A DNA stretch of 39,677 nucleotides, from contig WAKF01000071.1 of assembly GCA_015523465.1 (NCBI GenBank), positions 1-39,677 of the forward strand, given 5' to 3'. This document shows, in pieces, positions 7,119 to 15,431 of the stretch. The notes under the pieces are model-generated. The model searched no databases. It was given only the letters and a program-made list of their open reading frames with translations, and was not told the DNA's origin. Source of the stretch: Aeropyrum sp. GTDB taxonomy: Archaea > Thermoproteota > Thermoprotei_A > Sulfolobales > Acidilobaceae. The number at the start of each line of letters is the position of its first letter. Within the stretch, counting starts at the first letter, position 1. The position numbers and the translations under genes were made by a program.

Positions 7119-8060
7119 CTAGTATATTTCGTTTCCTCCCGCGTTAAACGTGTTTCTCTTATTTCTACACAAAAGCGCTTTGAAGAGTCTTAAAGCAGCT
7201 TCGGGAGCGGGCCTAGAAGAGCTATTATTCCTATCAACCTCTACTATCATGTGTTCATCATCGTCTGTCAGGCCGTAAGACTTACTCTTAATTACGCCGT
7301 CATCCGGGTCTACAGGCACAGTCTCCATGAAGGCTATGGTTTCCGAGGAACCAAGGTCTAAAATGCCGCCTACAAGTATTATGGGTACACCTACCTCCCT
7401 CGAACGCGCTATTAGGAAGTTGTTTATAATGTTTGTATCCATAGTTATTATGCCGCCATCGTACTCCACTATCCTTCCTAGGACCTCGCTGTTATAGGGC
7501 ATCATGCCCCCCACTATCACGTTAACGTCATAGATCTGCATGGCTCTAAATAGTTCTGGGAGAGCTAGGTCCTCATCTATGAAAACCCCCACAGACATGT
7601 TACCTTTGAGCTTGAAGACTCCAGGCTCTCTGCCATAGCTTATCCCAGCCTCTACCTCGTCTCTCGTCAAGTGGACCTTCCTATACTTACCCCACACACC
7701 CCCCTCAGGCGAGGTTATAACGGTTGTGAGGTAAAGCCTAGGACCCGCCCTCTCTATTATAGGCCCGCCCATAAGATAGACTCCATATTCCCAGCTCCAC
7801 TTACTCATAAAGTTAACCGAAGGTCCTACCGAGCCAGGCCTCTCAGTAACCTTTTCCGCAAACTCTCTAAGCTTCGTTTGGACCTTAGTCTTGTTGTAGT
7901 AACCTATTATAGGGCCCGTAAAGGGGTACGAGGGAAGAACAATCATGTCTACAGGGCCTGGAACCTCGTTCATAACTCTCTCGATCAGCATGCCGAGCCT
8001 CCGAATATTACTCCTTTTAGCGCCCATCTTGACTCTAGCGTGTAAGACTATTATCCTCAC
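7119..8060 (-). CDS. Nitrilase-fold protein lacking catalytic Glu and Cys (pseudoenzyme)
   Basis: The 313-aa protein has the carbon-nitrogen hydrolase fold: LPSYPFTG near 42-49, KYRKVHL at 125-131, and VGVFIDEDLALPELF at 157-171. Active members carry Glu after FP in the first motif, Lys in the second and Cys in the third. Here Ser44 replaces the Glu and Asp162 replaces the Cys, while Lys128 remains, so amidase or nitrilase chemistry through a thiol is not expected. It starts at GTG, 6 bp after the reverse gyrase stop, with its ribosome binding site (GGGTGAGGGGGT) inside the end of that gene, so the two are very probably one transcript. A binding, scaffold or regulatory role is inferred; its partner could be the reverse gyrase. 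Confidence 0.82.
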   Translation of the reverse strand: MRIIVLHARVKMGAKRSNIRRLGMLIERVMNEVPGPVDMIVLPSYPFTGPIIGYYNKTKVQTKLREFAEKVTERPGSVGPSVNFMSKWSWEYGVYLMGGPIIERAGPRLYLTTVITSPEGGVWGKYRKVHLTRDEVEAGISYGREPGVFKLKGNMSVGVFIDEDLALPELFRAMQIYDVNVIVGGMMPYNSEVLGRIVEYDGGIITMDTNIINNFLIARSREVGVPIILVGGILDLGSSETIAFMETVPVDPDDGVIKSKSYGLTDDDEHMIVEVDRNNSSSRPAPEAALRLFKALLCRNKRNTFNAGGNEIY

Positions 8061-8066
8061 ACCCCC

Positions 8067-11000
8067 TCACCCCTCCCTAGGCCTCTCCATAGCCATGGAA
8101 ACACACGCTATGAAAGACTTCTTCCAGCGTGAGACTGCGCCCGCCTCCGACGCCCCAAGCTTCTTCCTACCCTCACGGTTTATAAGAGCCCCGCCTCCCG
8201 CAGCCTTCTCCGCTTCCACGATCAAGCTTGCTAGGGGCGCAACCTCGCTGTAGACTCTAGCCAGTACATCCCTTCTACCAGCTTCACCTCTCTCTATAGC
8301 GTCCATCTGGTCCTGGAGCTGGGAGGTCCTCTCCTCGGAGACCATGTCTGGGATCCTCATTAAAACACTCATTATGCTGGGGTCGTCAATGTCGTATAAT
8401 GCGCCGGGGGTTCTTAGTAGGTCGTTGAGGTACTTGCACGTCCATATACCTCGTCTCCGCGCCACTAGGGCATTTAGTTGGGGAGGCTCGGCCACATACC
8501 CCCTTGAAAGCAGCACCTCGATTATCTTGGCGTACGTGCTAGGCCTTCCGATCCTCTTTCTCTTCATCTTTTGGACAACCTCGCCCTGCGTGTAGTAGAA
8601 GGTTAGGTTACCCTTACCCACTCTAGCCTCTGCCAAGGCTACAGTTTTCCCTTTCTCTTCAAGCTTAGATAGCTCTGGGTAAACGTTTACTCCCTCCCTA
8701 AAGATGAGGGCAAAGCCCATAGACGCCTTGTCACCATCAACCCCTACGGCTACCGGCACGTCGATGGTGAAGGAGTAGCCTGGGGGTATGTAGGGGTCCG
8801 CAGAAACCCTCACCTTGAGCTGCTTCACCCTAGCCTTCCTCATCTGGCTAGCCATGAACCTCCTAAATATGAGGTCGTAGAGCCTTGCATGCCTCTCAGT
8901 AAACCTCTCCAACTCCAACTCTCCCTCAGCTATCAAGGCTTTAAGAGTCTCTGAGTCTACGGGCCTCACAGGCCTTATGGCTTCGTGAGCCCCGCCCTCA
9001 CCCCAGGTCCTTGGAGCGAATATGTCCTCAAGCCTGAGCCCCTCCCTCTCAGCTAGGTTGCTAAGCCACTCACGGGCCACGAAAATGCCTCTCTCGCTTA
9101 CCCTCGTAGAGTCTGTTCTATGGTATGTTATAAGGCCCCACTCGAATAGGTCCTGAGCGAGCCTCATAGTCTCGGGAGCGCTGAGTCTCAGATACCTGTT
9201 AGCGTCTAGGAGTAGAGTATCGGTAGTATAGGGTGACGGAGGGTCCACTTCCACGATTTTCGAGTCTAGGACCTCCAGCACCACTTCTACACGGTTTGTC
9301 TTAGCTTTCTTAAAGTAGTCTCTAAAGTTCCTCACTATCTCGTCAAGGCTCTTTTTGTCTACTATGAAGACGATTCTGGATCCCTCAAGCCTAGCACCGC
9401 CCGCTCCATCTTTACCCTCCTCTGGCAAGTACTCTCTAAGGTACTCTCTAAGCCTTTCCTCATCTAGCCTATACTCTGGAGGGAGCCCGCAGAGCGAGTG
9501 GTTAGAGCGGCCTCCCATTATCACGTGGATTGCAGCCTCTATCCTAGGAGGCCTATAAACTATATTCAAAGGCCTCGAATCTCCCAGGCTCACGGTTATC
9601 TCTGCCTCATCGATCCGTCTCCTAGCAAGTATACTCTTATTTACAATCCACTTCAACACGGGGGTTTGAACTCTACCAGCGCTCAGGTTGAAGTTAGGCC
9701 TATACCTAAATCCTAGCCTTTCTAGGACCTCCGTTTCCCTATCTCCCCTTGTAATGGGCTTACACATCCTTTCTTCATAGTATGGCAGGGTCTTTTCAAG
9801 TTCTTGCCCTTCTTCTGACGATGGCGACGCGGAGATAGACGCTTCGCTAGCGCAGTACACCTTCGGCCAAAAGTGGCACCATAAGAGTGGCGATATGGTG
9901 AATCCTATCCACCTATCCTCAACTCTCCTAACTATCTGAGCGTCAACAAGGTTCCAGTCAAAGCTCCTCGGGTTCTTGAGTGCTTCTAGTATAGCCTTCT
10001 TGGTTACCTCGTGGAACTCCAGTCTCCTATAGTTCCTGTTATATGGTATTAGTGTTAAGAGTACATCCCACCCTATCTTTTCTCCCTCAGTATCCGGATC
10101 CGTCCCGATGAGAACCTCGTCAGCCTCCCATGCTAGGAGGCGTAGGTCCTCTAGAGTGGACTTGGAGTCTAATATGTCAGCCCAGTTGCACCACTTCCTC
10201 GGGCACTTATCAAGCCCTTCATCTACGTATTGATAGCCGCAGGGCCCACACCGTTTAAGGGTTGTATAAACTGCTATGAAGTCCTCGTTAGCGCTCCCAG
10301 GCCTTTTAACCCTGAGAACGCCGAAGACGTCGCCCATCAGAGTTCCTAGCTCCTTGGGAGCATTCTCGAATAGCACCTCCTCCTCCACGAGAGCGCTCTT
10401 AGCAAGGTCGTATACATGGCCCCCGCTCGCAGCAACCATAAGTATCCTATCTCCCGTAGACACCTCGTAGACCCTAAGGCCCCCAGGCATTATCCTCACG
10501 CTAGGCTGACCGAAGAACCTTGCTATAGTCCTAGCCTTGTTAGGCGACTCTACTACGAGGAGGGTGCTCTTAACAAGGTTACCTATCTTAGCTCCAGCCT
10601 CCCTCAGCCTTACAACCTTCCTCCTCTCTTCTTCGATGGCGTCTCTAACGCTCTCTAGGCTCCTACCATCCTCAAAGAACCAGGAACCATCCTTCCTGTA
10701 AAGTCTTAGCCATTCAGTCTCGACTAGGAGCCTTAACCTAGACTTTAGACCCTCGAACACCCTTTCATCGTCTACAACTACAATGCTGAGGCCGAGAGTT
10801 ATCCCGCCTGCGTAGAGCCTGCTAGTCCTGCCACTAGCTTGAACGTACGTGGGGGCGTCAGGGACTAGGAGCACGGGCTTCCCATCCTCCTTCGATACCC
10901 CTACCTCGAGGGTGCTAAGAGCCTCCCAAACATACTCCTTACCTAACGCTTCCCTTAGAAGCCTGTATGCCTCTAGTATGGTGGAGACTGGATGGGATAG

Positions 11001-12944
11001 GCTTGTTTCCCCTTTAACAGGTCCCCTCAGGTAGCTTAAAGCCTCTTCCGCTAGCATGCGGAGCCTCTGAGGACTCGCCTCCCTAACTAGCCTCCTAAGC
11101 CTCGCTGCAAGCCTCCTAGCCTTCTGCTTAAACTCCTCTAGCTCCCTAGCCTCCTCCTTGCTAAGCTCCCTTGGAGGCCGGGCCTCTGCTAAGAGCGTCA
11201 GCAGCCTTAGGAGCCTTGCCGGGTACGGGTCTCCTATGTCGCTTGTGAACCTATGTCTAGGCACTCCAGCGAAGATCGCATATTTAGCTCTAGTAGGCAT
11301 GTCCAAGCCCCTGACAAGGAGGCCATAGTAGGTTGCAACGCCTACTATAACGTTGACTTCCCCCTCTTTGAACTCGTCTAGGATCTTAGTGTACTCCCTA
11401 GACTTTAGCTTGGCGTGAACAGCCCTCGCCTTGACCCCCACACGCTCCTCTATTAGTTTCGCTAGCTCCTCAGCCTTCTCAGCACCTTCATCCATAGGCA
11501 CAAAGACCAGTATCCCATCCCTCAGCCTCGACACAAGGTCTAAGACTATCCCTTCTACACCCTCGGGCCCGGGGAGCACATACGAGTCTATTATATTGCG
11601 TAGGCCGATATCACCGCCTCCACCAGCCTCGAAACCGAGTAGTACTCTAAACAGCCTGACTCTCCTACCCCTGGGCCTTCCTGTGGCAGTACTTACTACT
11701 AGTGAGGCAGCATTACTCCTAGCCTTCTCTAGCTCTTTCCGGATCGACTTTATCCTTGCCTTAACCTTCTCTGTTAACTCTTTCGATAACATGTTATGCT
11801 CTAATTCAAGTTTTTCTAGCTCGCTTTCTACGGTCTTTAATTCCTCCTCAAGCCTCTTATTACCCTCATTCTTCTTCGCGTTACTCCTCCTCTCAACCTC
11901 CCACCTCCTCCTTCTAAGCCTCTCAATCCTCCTTCTCAAGGCTATGAGTCTCGACTCAAGCCTAGCCTCCAGCCTTATGAGGGATAGTAGCTCCTCGCCT
12001 AGCTCTAGGTGGTGTTGTTCGAATCCTACTAGTTTTAGTATTGCGTCCACGCTCTTTGAACTCTTAATGACGGCGTCAACGTCGTCTGCAAATACAAGGT
12101 TAAGCCCAACACCATTCTCCTTCAAGCCCTTAGCTATACCCTCAGCGTTCTTCACCATGTAGGCTGCAGTAGTTATTGCTATATGGAAATCACCTCTTCT
12201 AAGTTTAGCATCTAGCTCTTCCCTAGCCTTGGGGGAAAGCCTCCCAAACCTTCCAAGAACAGTTATGTGACCGCATCCGGTTTTCTCAGCTATCTGTAAC
12301 ACCTTCTCATACAGGTTCTTAGCTAACGTGCTAGTGGGTACAACGAAGAAAGACCTACCGTCCTTACGGCACGCCAGGTATACTGCTACTACAGCCCCGA
12401 AGGTAGTTTTCCCCGTGCCTGTAGGAGCTATAATGCTAAAGCTATCCCCCCTCACGATCCTCTTAATCCACGTTCTCTGAGCGCCCCAAGGCTGAGAGCC
12501 TATAGCCCTCTCGAAGAACCTCTCTAGCTCTTCCGCCTCGGCATGAAGACTATATATTCTTTCGTAACCCCGGGCATTCTCGCAAATCTTCAAAGCCGAT
12601 GTTACAGGGTTCCCGTCGTCGCTCGCTCCAAACCTTTCTAGGACCTCCCTTGCAGCTTCGACATCCCTTTCAACGGCTACCTTCCTGCAGACACTGAGAA
12701 TGCCTTCTCCGTTGTTTAGAGCCTCATATATGGCTTTTACAGGGATTTTCTCTCCATACTCATTAATCAGTTTTGCAGCCTCTTTGCTAGGAAGGCATCT
12801 AGGACATGGTAGTCCATAATAAAGCCTTGATTCCGTGTTAGAGCGGCCGCAGTTAGGGCACGAGTACCTATAGATACCTCTGCTCCAAGAAAGAGATTCT
12901 AAGACGGTTTTAACGTTAGCAGTGTATAGTCCCAAACGCATCAC
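8067..12944 (-). CDS. rgy: Reverse gyrase, oversized form (1625 aa)
   Basis: ATP-driven enzyme that adds positive supercoils to DNA. Order: N-terminal zinc finger (Cys29, 32, 47, 50), helicase-like half with Walker A APTGTGKTT (173-181), DDVD (287-290), STATGRPRG and QASGRTSRL (702-710), then the type IA topoisomerase half with Toprim VVESPNKAR (Glu799), DPDTEGE (949-955), second zinc finger (Cys899, 902, 914, 919) and the catalytic Tyr1274 in LITYHRTDST. Usual lengths are about 1050-1250 aa; this one is about 400 longer. The surplus is spread out: a longer N-terminus, a charged coiled coil at about 315-410, extra sequence at 1023-1085 and 1135-1225, and a longer tail. No intein signature is seen. 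The usual DPDREGE is DPDTEGE. Start is GTG (12944) or the next codon ATG. First gene of a pair with the nitrilase-fold gene. Confidence 0.95.
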   Translation of the reverse strand: MMRLGLYTANVKTVLESLSWSRGIYRYSCPNCGRSNTESRLYYGLPCPRCLPSKEAAKLINEYGEKIPVKAIYEALNNGEGILSVCRKVAVERDVEAAREVLERFGASDDGNPVTSALKICENARGYERIYSLHAEAEELERFFERAIGSQPWGAQRTWIKRIVRGDSFSIIAPTGTGKTTFGAVVAVYLACRKDGRSFFVVPTSTLAKNLYEKVLQIAEKTGCGHITVLGRFGRLSPKAREELDAKLRRGDFHIAITTAAYMVKNAEGIAKGLKENGVGLNLVFADDVDAVIKSSKSVDAILKLVGFEQHHLELGEELLSLIRLEARLESRLIALRRRIERLRRRRWEVERRSNAKKNEGNKRLEEELKTVESELEKLELEHNMLSKELTEKVKARIKSIRKELEKARSNAASLVVSTATGRPRGRRVRLFRVLLGFEAGGGGDIGLRNIIDSYVLPGPEGVEGIVLDLVSRLRDGILVFVPMDEGAEKAEELAKLIEERVGVKARAVHAKLKSREYTKILDEFKEGEVNVIVGVATYYGLLVRGLDMPTRAKYAIFAGVPRHRFTSDIGDPYPARLLRLLTLLAEARPPRELSKEEARELEEFKQKARRLAARLRRLVREASPQRLRMLAEEALSYLRGPVKGETSLSHPVSTILEAYRLLREALGKEYVWEALSTLEVGVSKEDGKPVLLVPDAPTYVQASGRTSRLYAGGITLGLSIVVVDDERVFEGLKSRLRLLVETEWLRLYRKDGSWFFEDGRSLESVRDAIEEERRKVVRLREAGAKIGNLVKSTLLVVESPNKARTIARFFGQPSVRIMPGGLRVYEVSTGDRILMVAASGGHVYDLAKSALVEEEVLFENAPKELGTLMGDVFGVLRVKRPGSANEDFIAVYTTLKRCGPCGYQYVDEGLDKCPRKWCNWADILDSKSTLEDLRLLAWEADEVLIGTDPDTEGEKIGWDVLLTLIPYNRNYRRLEFHEVTKKAILEALKNPRSFDWNLVDAQIVRRVEDRWIGFTISPLLWCHFWPKVYCASEASISASPSSEEGQELEKTLPYYEERMCKPITRGDRETEVLERLGFRYRPNFNLSAGRVQTPVLKWIVNKSILARRRIDEAEITVSLGDSRPLNIVYRPPRIEAAIHVIMGGRSNHSLCGLPPEYRLDEERLREYLREYLPEEGKDGAGGARLEGSRIVFIVDKKSLDEIVRNFRDYFKKAKTNRVEVVLEVLDSKIVEVDPPSPYTTDTLLLDANRYLRLSAPETMRLAQDLFEWGLITYHRTDSTRVSERGIFVAREWLSNLAEREGLRLEDIFAPRTWGEGGAHEAIRPVRPVDSETLKALIAEGELELERFTERHARLYDLIFRRFMASQMRKARVKQLKVRVSADPYIPPGYSFTIDVPVAVGVDGDKASMGFALIFREGVNVYPELSKLEEKGKTVALAEARVGKGNLTFYYTQGEVVQKMKRKRIGRPSTYAKIIEVLLSRGYVAEPPQLNALVARRRGIWTCKYLNDLLRTPGALYDIDDPSIMSVLMRIPDMVSEERTSQLQDQMDAIERGEAGRRDVLARVYSEVAPLASLIVEAEKAAGGGALINREGRKKLGASEAGAVSRWKKSFIACVSMAMERPREG

Positions 12945-13048
12945 CCTATTCTAGCAGTTCACCCCATAGTAGAGGGGCTCTCCGTCTTTCCAGTCGATAT
13001 CTACCCTACCCTCTATACCCGTGTAATACCCTTTAACCATGAAGGGGC

Positions 13049-13055
13049 TTAAAAA
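13049..13055 (+). promoter_or_regulatory. TATA box of the M42 aminopeptidase gene
   Basis: TTAAAAA is centred 26-27 bp before about 13079, giving a short leader that includes GGGGTG before the TTG at 13092. The minus-strand reverse gyrase promoter must share this 147-bp divergent gap; a TATAGA-like site near 13010-13016 is a weak candidate. Confidence 0.4.
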
Positions 13056-13091
13056 CTGTGATGCTGAAACGCTCTTCGGGGTGCTAAGGGC

Positions 13092-14120
13092 TTGGATAGA
13101 AGGAACCTTATAGCGCTTCTGAGAGAGGTAGTAAAGATACCGGGTCCAAGCGGCTTTGAGAGCATGGTGGGGGAATTCATTGTTTCCAAGCTTAGGGAAC
13201 TAGGTTTCAGCCCGGTAGTAGATAATATGGGTAATGTAGTGGCTGAAGCTGGCGAAGGTCCTACGCTAGTAGTTGCCGCCCATATGGATGAGCTCGGGTT
13301 AGTTGTGACTGGTATAACAGAGGAGGGGCTCCTCACATTCAGGAAGCTCGGAGGAATTGATGATAGAGTATTGCCTGGAAGTCAAGTTGAAATATTAACC
13401 TCTAGGGGAGTGGTTCCGGGGGTTATAGGGATTACGCCTCCGCACCTGCAGGACGAGAAGGATGCTCAGAAGGTTCCATCCTGGAGGGAGCTAAGGATAG
13501 ACGTTGGAGCTACTAGCCGCGAGGAAGCGGAGGAGATTGGGATCAAGATCCTAGATCCAGCAGTATTCTCTAAATCGTGGATAGAGCTTGGAGGAGGCAG
13601 GGCTGTTGCTGTAAGGAGCTTAGACGACAGGGCTGGAGTGGCCATACTACTAGCTATAGCAGAGATGATCGCTGAGGGAGAAATTAAGCCTAACTGGAGA
13701 GTCTTGCTAGCGTGGACTGTGCAAGAAGAGGTAGGCTTGAGAGGAGCCCAGTTCATAGCTTCAAAGTTTAAGGCAGACGCCGCCCTCATAGTAGACACGA
13801 TGGCTTGCTGTAGAGAGGAAATAACAGGCGACGTTAAACCAGGCGGGGGCCCGGTACTTAGGGCCCTTGATAACCAGTACATAGCTCCGCCAGGCTTGAG
13901 AGAGTGGATATTAAACTCGGCCAGGGAGGCAGGTGTTAAGATAACAGTGTCTACAGCGGGAGGCAGCACAGATGCGGCAGCACTTCAAAGAAGCGGCATA
14001 CCGTCGGTGGCCCTCGGCATACCGGTAAGATACGCTCATAGTATAGTTGAGATGGCGTTTAAGAGCGATATAGAGGACGCATTAAAGGTAGTAGCCTCAG
14101 CCCTCGAAAGGAAGCCTTAA
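13092..14120 (+). CDS. M42 family (TET-type) aminopeptidase
   Basis: A 342-aa dinuclear metallopeptidase of the M42 family, known in archaea as self-compartmentalised TET dodecamers that shorten peptides made by the proteasome. The metal and catalytic residues are in place: AHMDE (His64, Asp66), SLDDR (Asp178/179), QEEVG (Glu212/213), Asp235 in VDTMAC and His316 in YAHS. The PDZ-like lid region around 75-160 is typical. The TTG start follows GGGGTG with good spacing. Exact residue preference (glutamyl, leucyl, lysyl) is not clear from sequence. Confidence 0.93.
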   Translation: MDRRNLIALLREVVKIPGPSGFESMVGEFIVSKLRELGFSPVVDNMGNVVAEAGEGPTLVVAAHMDELGLVVTGITEEGLLTFRKLGGIDDRVLPGSQVEILTSRGVVPGVIGITPPHLQDEKDAQKVPSWRELRIDVGATSREEAEEIGIKILDPAVFSKSWIELGGGRAVAVRSLDDRAGVAILLAIAEMIAEGEIKPNWRVLLAWTVQEEVGLRGAQFIASKFKADAALIVDTMACCREEITGDVKPGGGPVLRALDNQYIAPPGLREWILNSAREAGVKITVSTAGGSTDAAALQRSGIPSVALGIPVRYAHSIVEMAFKSDIEDALKVVASALERKP

Positions 14121-14172
14121 ACTAAGGCAGCAAAACTTGAAGCCCTCCGAAGCAGAAGAGAATATAATGGAC

Positions 14173-14281
14173 GCCGGGGTGGCCGAGCGGTCGAAGGCGG
14201 CGGGCTGCAGAGTGCGAGAGATCCCCGAGTGGGGCCGTAGAGACCCGTTGATCCCGGGTTCGAATCCCGGCCCCGGCTCCA
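14173..14281 (+). tRNA. tRNA-Cys (GCA) with a 32-nt intron
   Basis: The acceptor GCCGGGG (14173-14179) pairs with CCCCGGC (14271-14277). The D arm is GCC...GGC, the T arm is CCGGG-TTCGAAT-CCCGG, and the discriminator is T14278 (U73, as in tRNA-Cys). CCA (14279-14281) is encoded. The anticodon loop is CTGCAGA with GCA at 14207-14209. Its 3' part is separated by an intron at about 14211-14242, the canonical 37/38 site; exon 2 starts with A38 and CCCGT, which closes the anticodon stem with GCGGG. The intron has a GGGGCC-CC type internal hairpin (CCCC 14222-14225 with GGGG 14231-14234). Confidence 0.93.
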
Positions 14282-14349
14282 TACTCTGCAACTCTCTACT
14301 TTTGCAAGCTTGCGACAAATAAAGGTTAAAAGGGTAATTGCGTAGGGTA

Positions 14350-14366
14350 TGAGAGATATCCTCTCA
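14350..14366. repeat. Inverted repeat upstream of a membrane protein gene
   Basis: TGAGAG, ATATC, CTCTCA is a perfect 6-bp inverted repeat some 20 bp before a TATA-like CTTAAATAG (about 14381). It could be an operator for the gene that starts at 14440; nothing else supports this. Confidence 0.25.
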
Positions 14367-14439
14367 GGTTGCATGGATAGCTTAAATAGCTTGTGTCTTT
14401 ATAGAGGGTATCTAGAGTGACTCGGCGGGGGTGACTGGC

Positions 14440-15339
14440 GTGCTTATAAGTGAGTTCATGCTGGCAATGCTAGCATTCGTGTTCGCAGGCCTCTCAGTCA
14501 TAACTTTCTCGCTATATTACGCCTATAGGACGAGAGAGAATATAATTAGGGGGCTGGCTTTCTTACTACTATCTCTCTCCTTCCTAGCAGCGCTATACTA
14601 TCACTCGAAGAAGATCAATTTGATTTTAATATATAGGGGTGCCTTCGGCTTCGAGAACCCTTCAGGCTTAGCGTTCGCACTCATGTTGGATTTGCTCCCG
14701 TTTAGGGGGCCTCCGGTATATCTTTTCGGCAATCTGGCAGCGTTAGCCTCGCCTGAAGTATATCAGCCTTCAGGCCTAGACTTGTTCCTAGTAGTGGTAT
14801 CCAAGGCATTGCTAATTGCCGGCTTAATACTATTGGTGTATAAATCTATAGTAATTTATTTGAGGGAGATATTAGGGAGTAGGAGCTACCTTATCTTAGC
14901 TGTAGCTATAGTGATAGGCCTAATATCTCTGGGTGCAACAGTAGCTACAGCGACTATGGTTAGAGGACCTCTAGGCGAGGCTGAGGAAGCTAGAGCGAGG
15001 CTGTTGGTCAACGCTGGCTCGGCTACTCTCCTAGCTTTGAGCCTAATGACATTACTCGTGCCATACAGCTATTTCAGGCTTTACAGGGAGACTGGGGAGA
15101 GAAGCTATCTCTTCCAGACCATCGGCTTCCTCCTACTATCAGCATTTCTAGGCCACCTTTCAGGGGTTCTATCAACGTTAACCCTAGACCTAGCGGGTGA
15201 GGCGATAGCATCATTCTCAGCCCAGGCTTCTATAATGAGGATTTACATAACCATGTTTATTCTATCACTAGTATCGAGTGTACTCCTCTCTGTAGGCATG
15301 ATCCTGGAAACGGTTCCTGCGGGAGAAGAGGCCGGCTAG
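14440..15339 (+). CDS. Multi-pass membrane protein of unknown function
   Basis: I do not recognise a family. The protein is about 299 aa with roughly eight hydrophobic segments, short loops, a basic first loop (YYAYRTRENIIRG) and an acidic end (PAGEEAG). The frame is open from a GTG at 14431, but the GTG at 14440 is preceded by GGGGTGA with 5-nt spacing and is the better start. A TTTATAG or CTTAAATAG box lies 30-60 bp upstream. It precedes a glycosyltransferase gene by 92 bp, with a T-run between them, so they may be separate transcripts. Some similarity in layout to archaeal sensor-type or energy membrane proteins is possible but cannot be shown. Confidence 0.75.
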   Translation: MLISEFMLAMLAFVFAGLSVITFSLYYAYRTRENIIRGLAFLLLSLSFLAALYYHSKKINLILIYRGAFGFENPSGLAFALMLDLLPFRGPPVYLFGNLAALASPEVYQPSGLDLFLVVVSKALLIAGLILLVYKSIVIYLREILGSRSYLILAVAIVIGLISLGATVATATMVRGPLGEAEEARARLLVNAGSATLLALSLMTLLVPYSYFRLYRETGERSYLFQTIGFLLLSAFLGHLSGVLSTLTLDLAGEAIASFSAQASIMRIYITMFILSLVSSVLLSVGMILETVPAGEEAG

Positions 15340-15431
15340 AACGTCGTTTTTACAGTCTAGACACACATCTTTTGTGGGGAAGTCAGCGATTTCAACCCCC
15401 CACCCTCTAGATAGTCATTGGGGCTGGAAGC

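Noticed and set aside
11431-12162. Long plus-strand frame of 243 codons rich in Ser and Leu
   Set aside because: It is the mirror of the charged coiled coil and helicase region of the reverse gyrase on the minus strand; low-complexity composition and no ribosome binding site.
8067-12944. Intein in the long reverse gyrase
   Set aside because: The length suggested one, but there is no Cys/Ser splice start with block B or C-terminal HN motif, and the extra residues are spread over several places.
14097-14374. Two antisense reading frames over tRNA-Cys (one with GPGFEPG-like wording)
   Set aside because: The GFEP-type peptide is the well-known false translation of the tRNA T arm; the tRNA explains the sequence.
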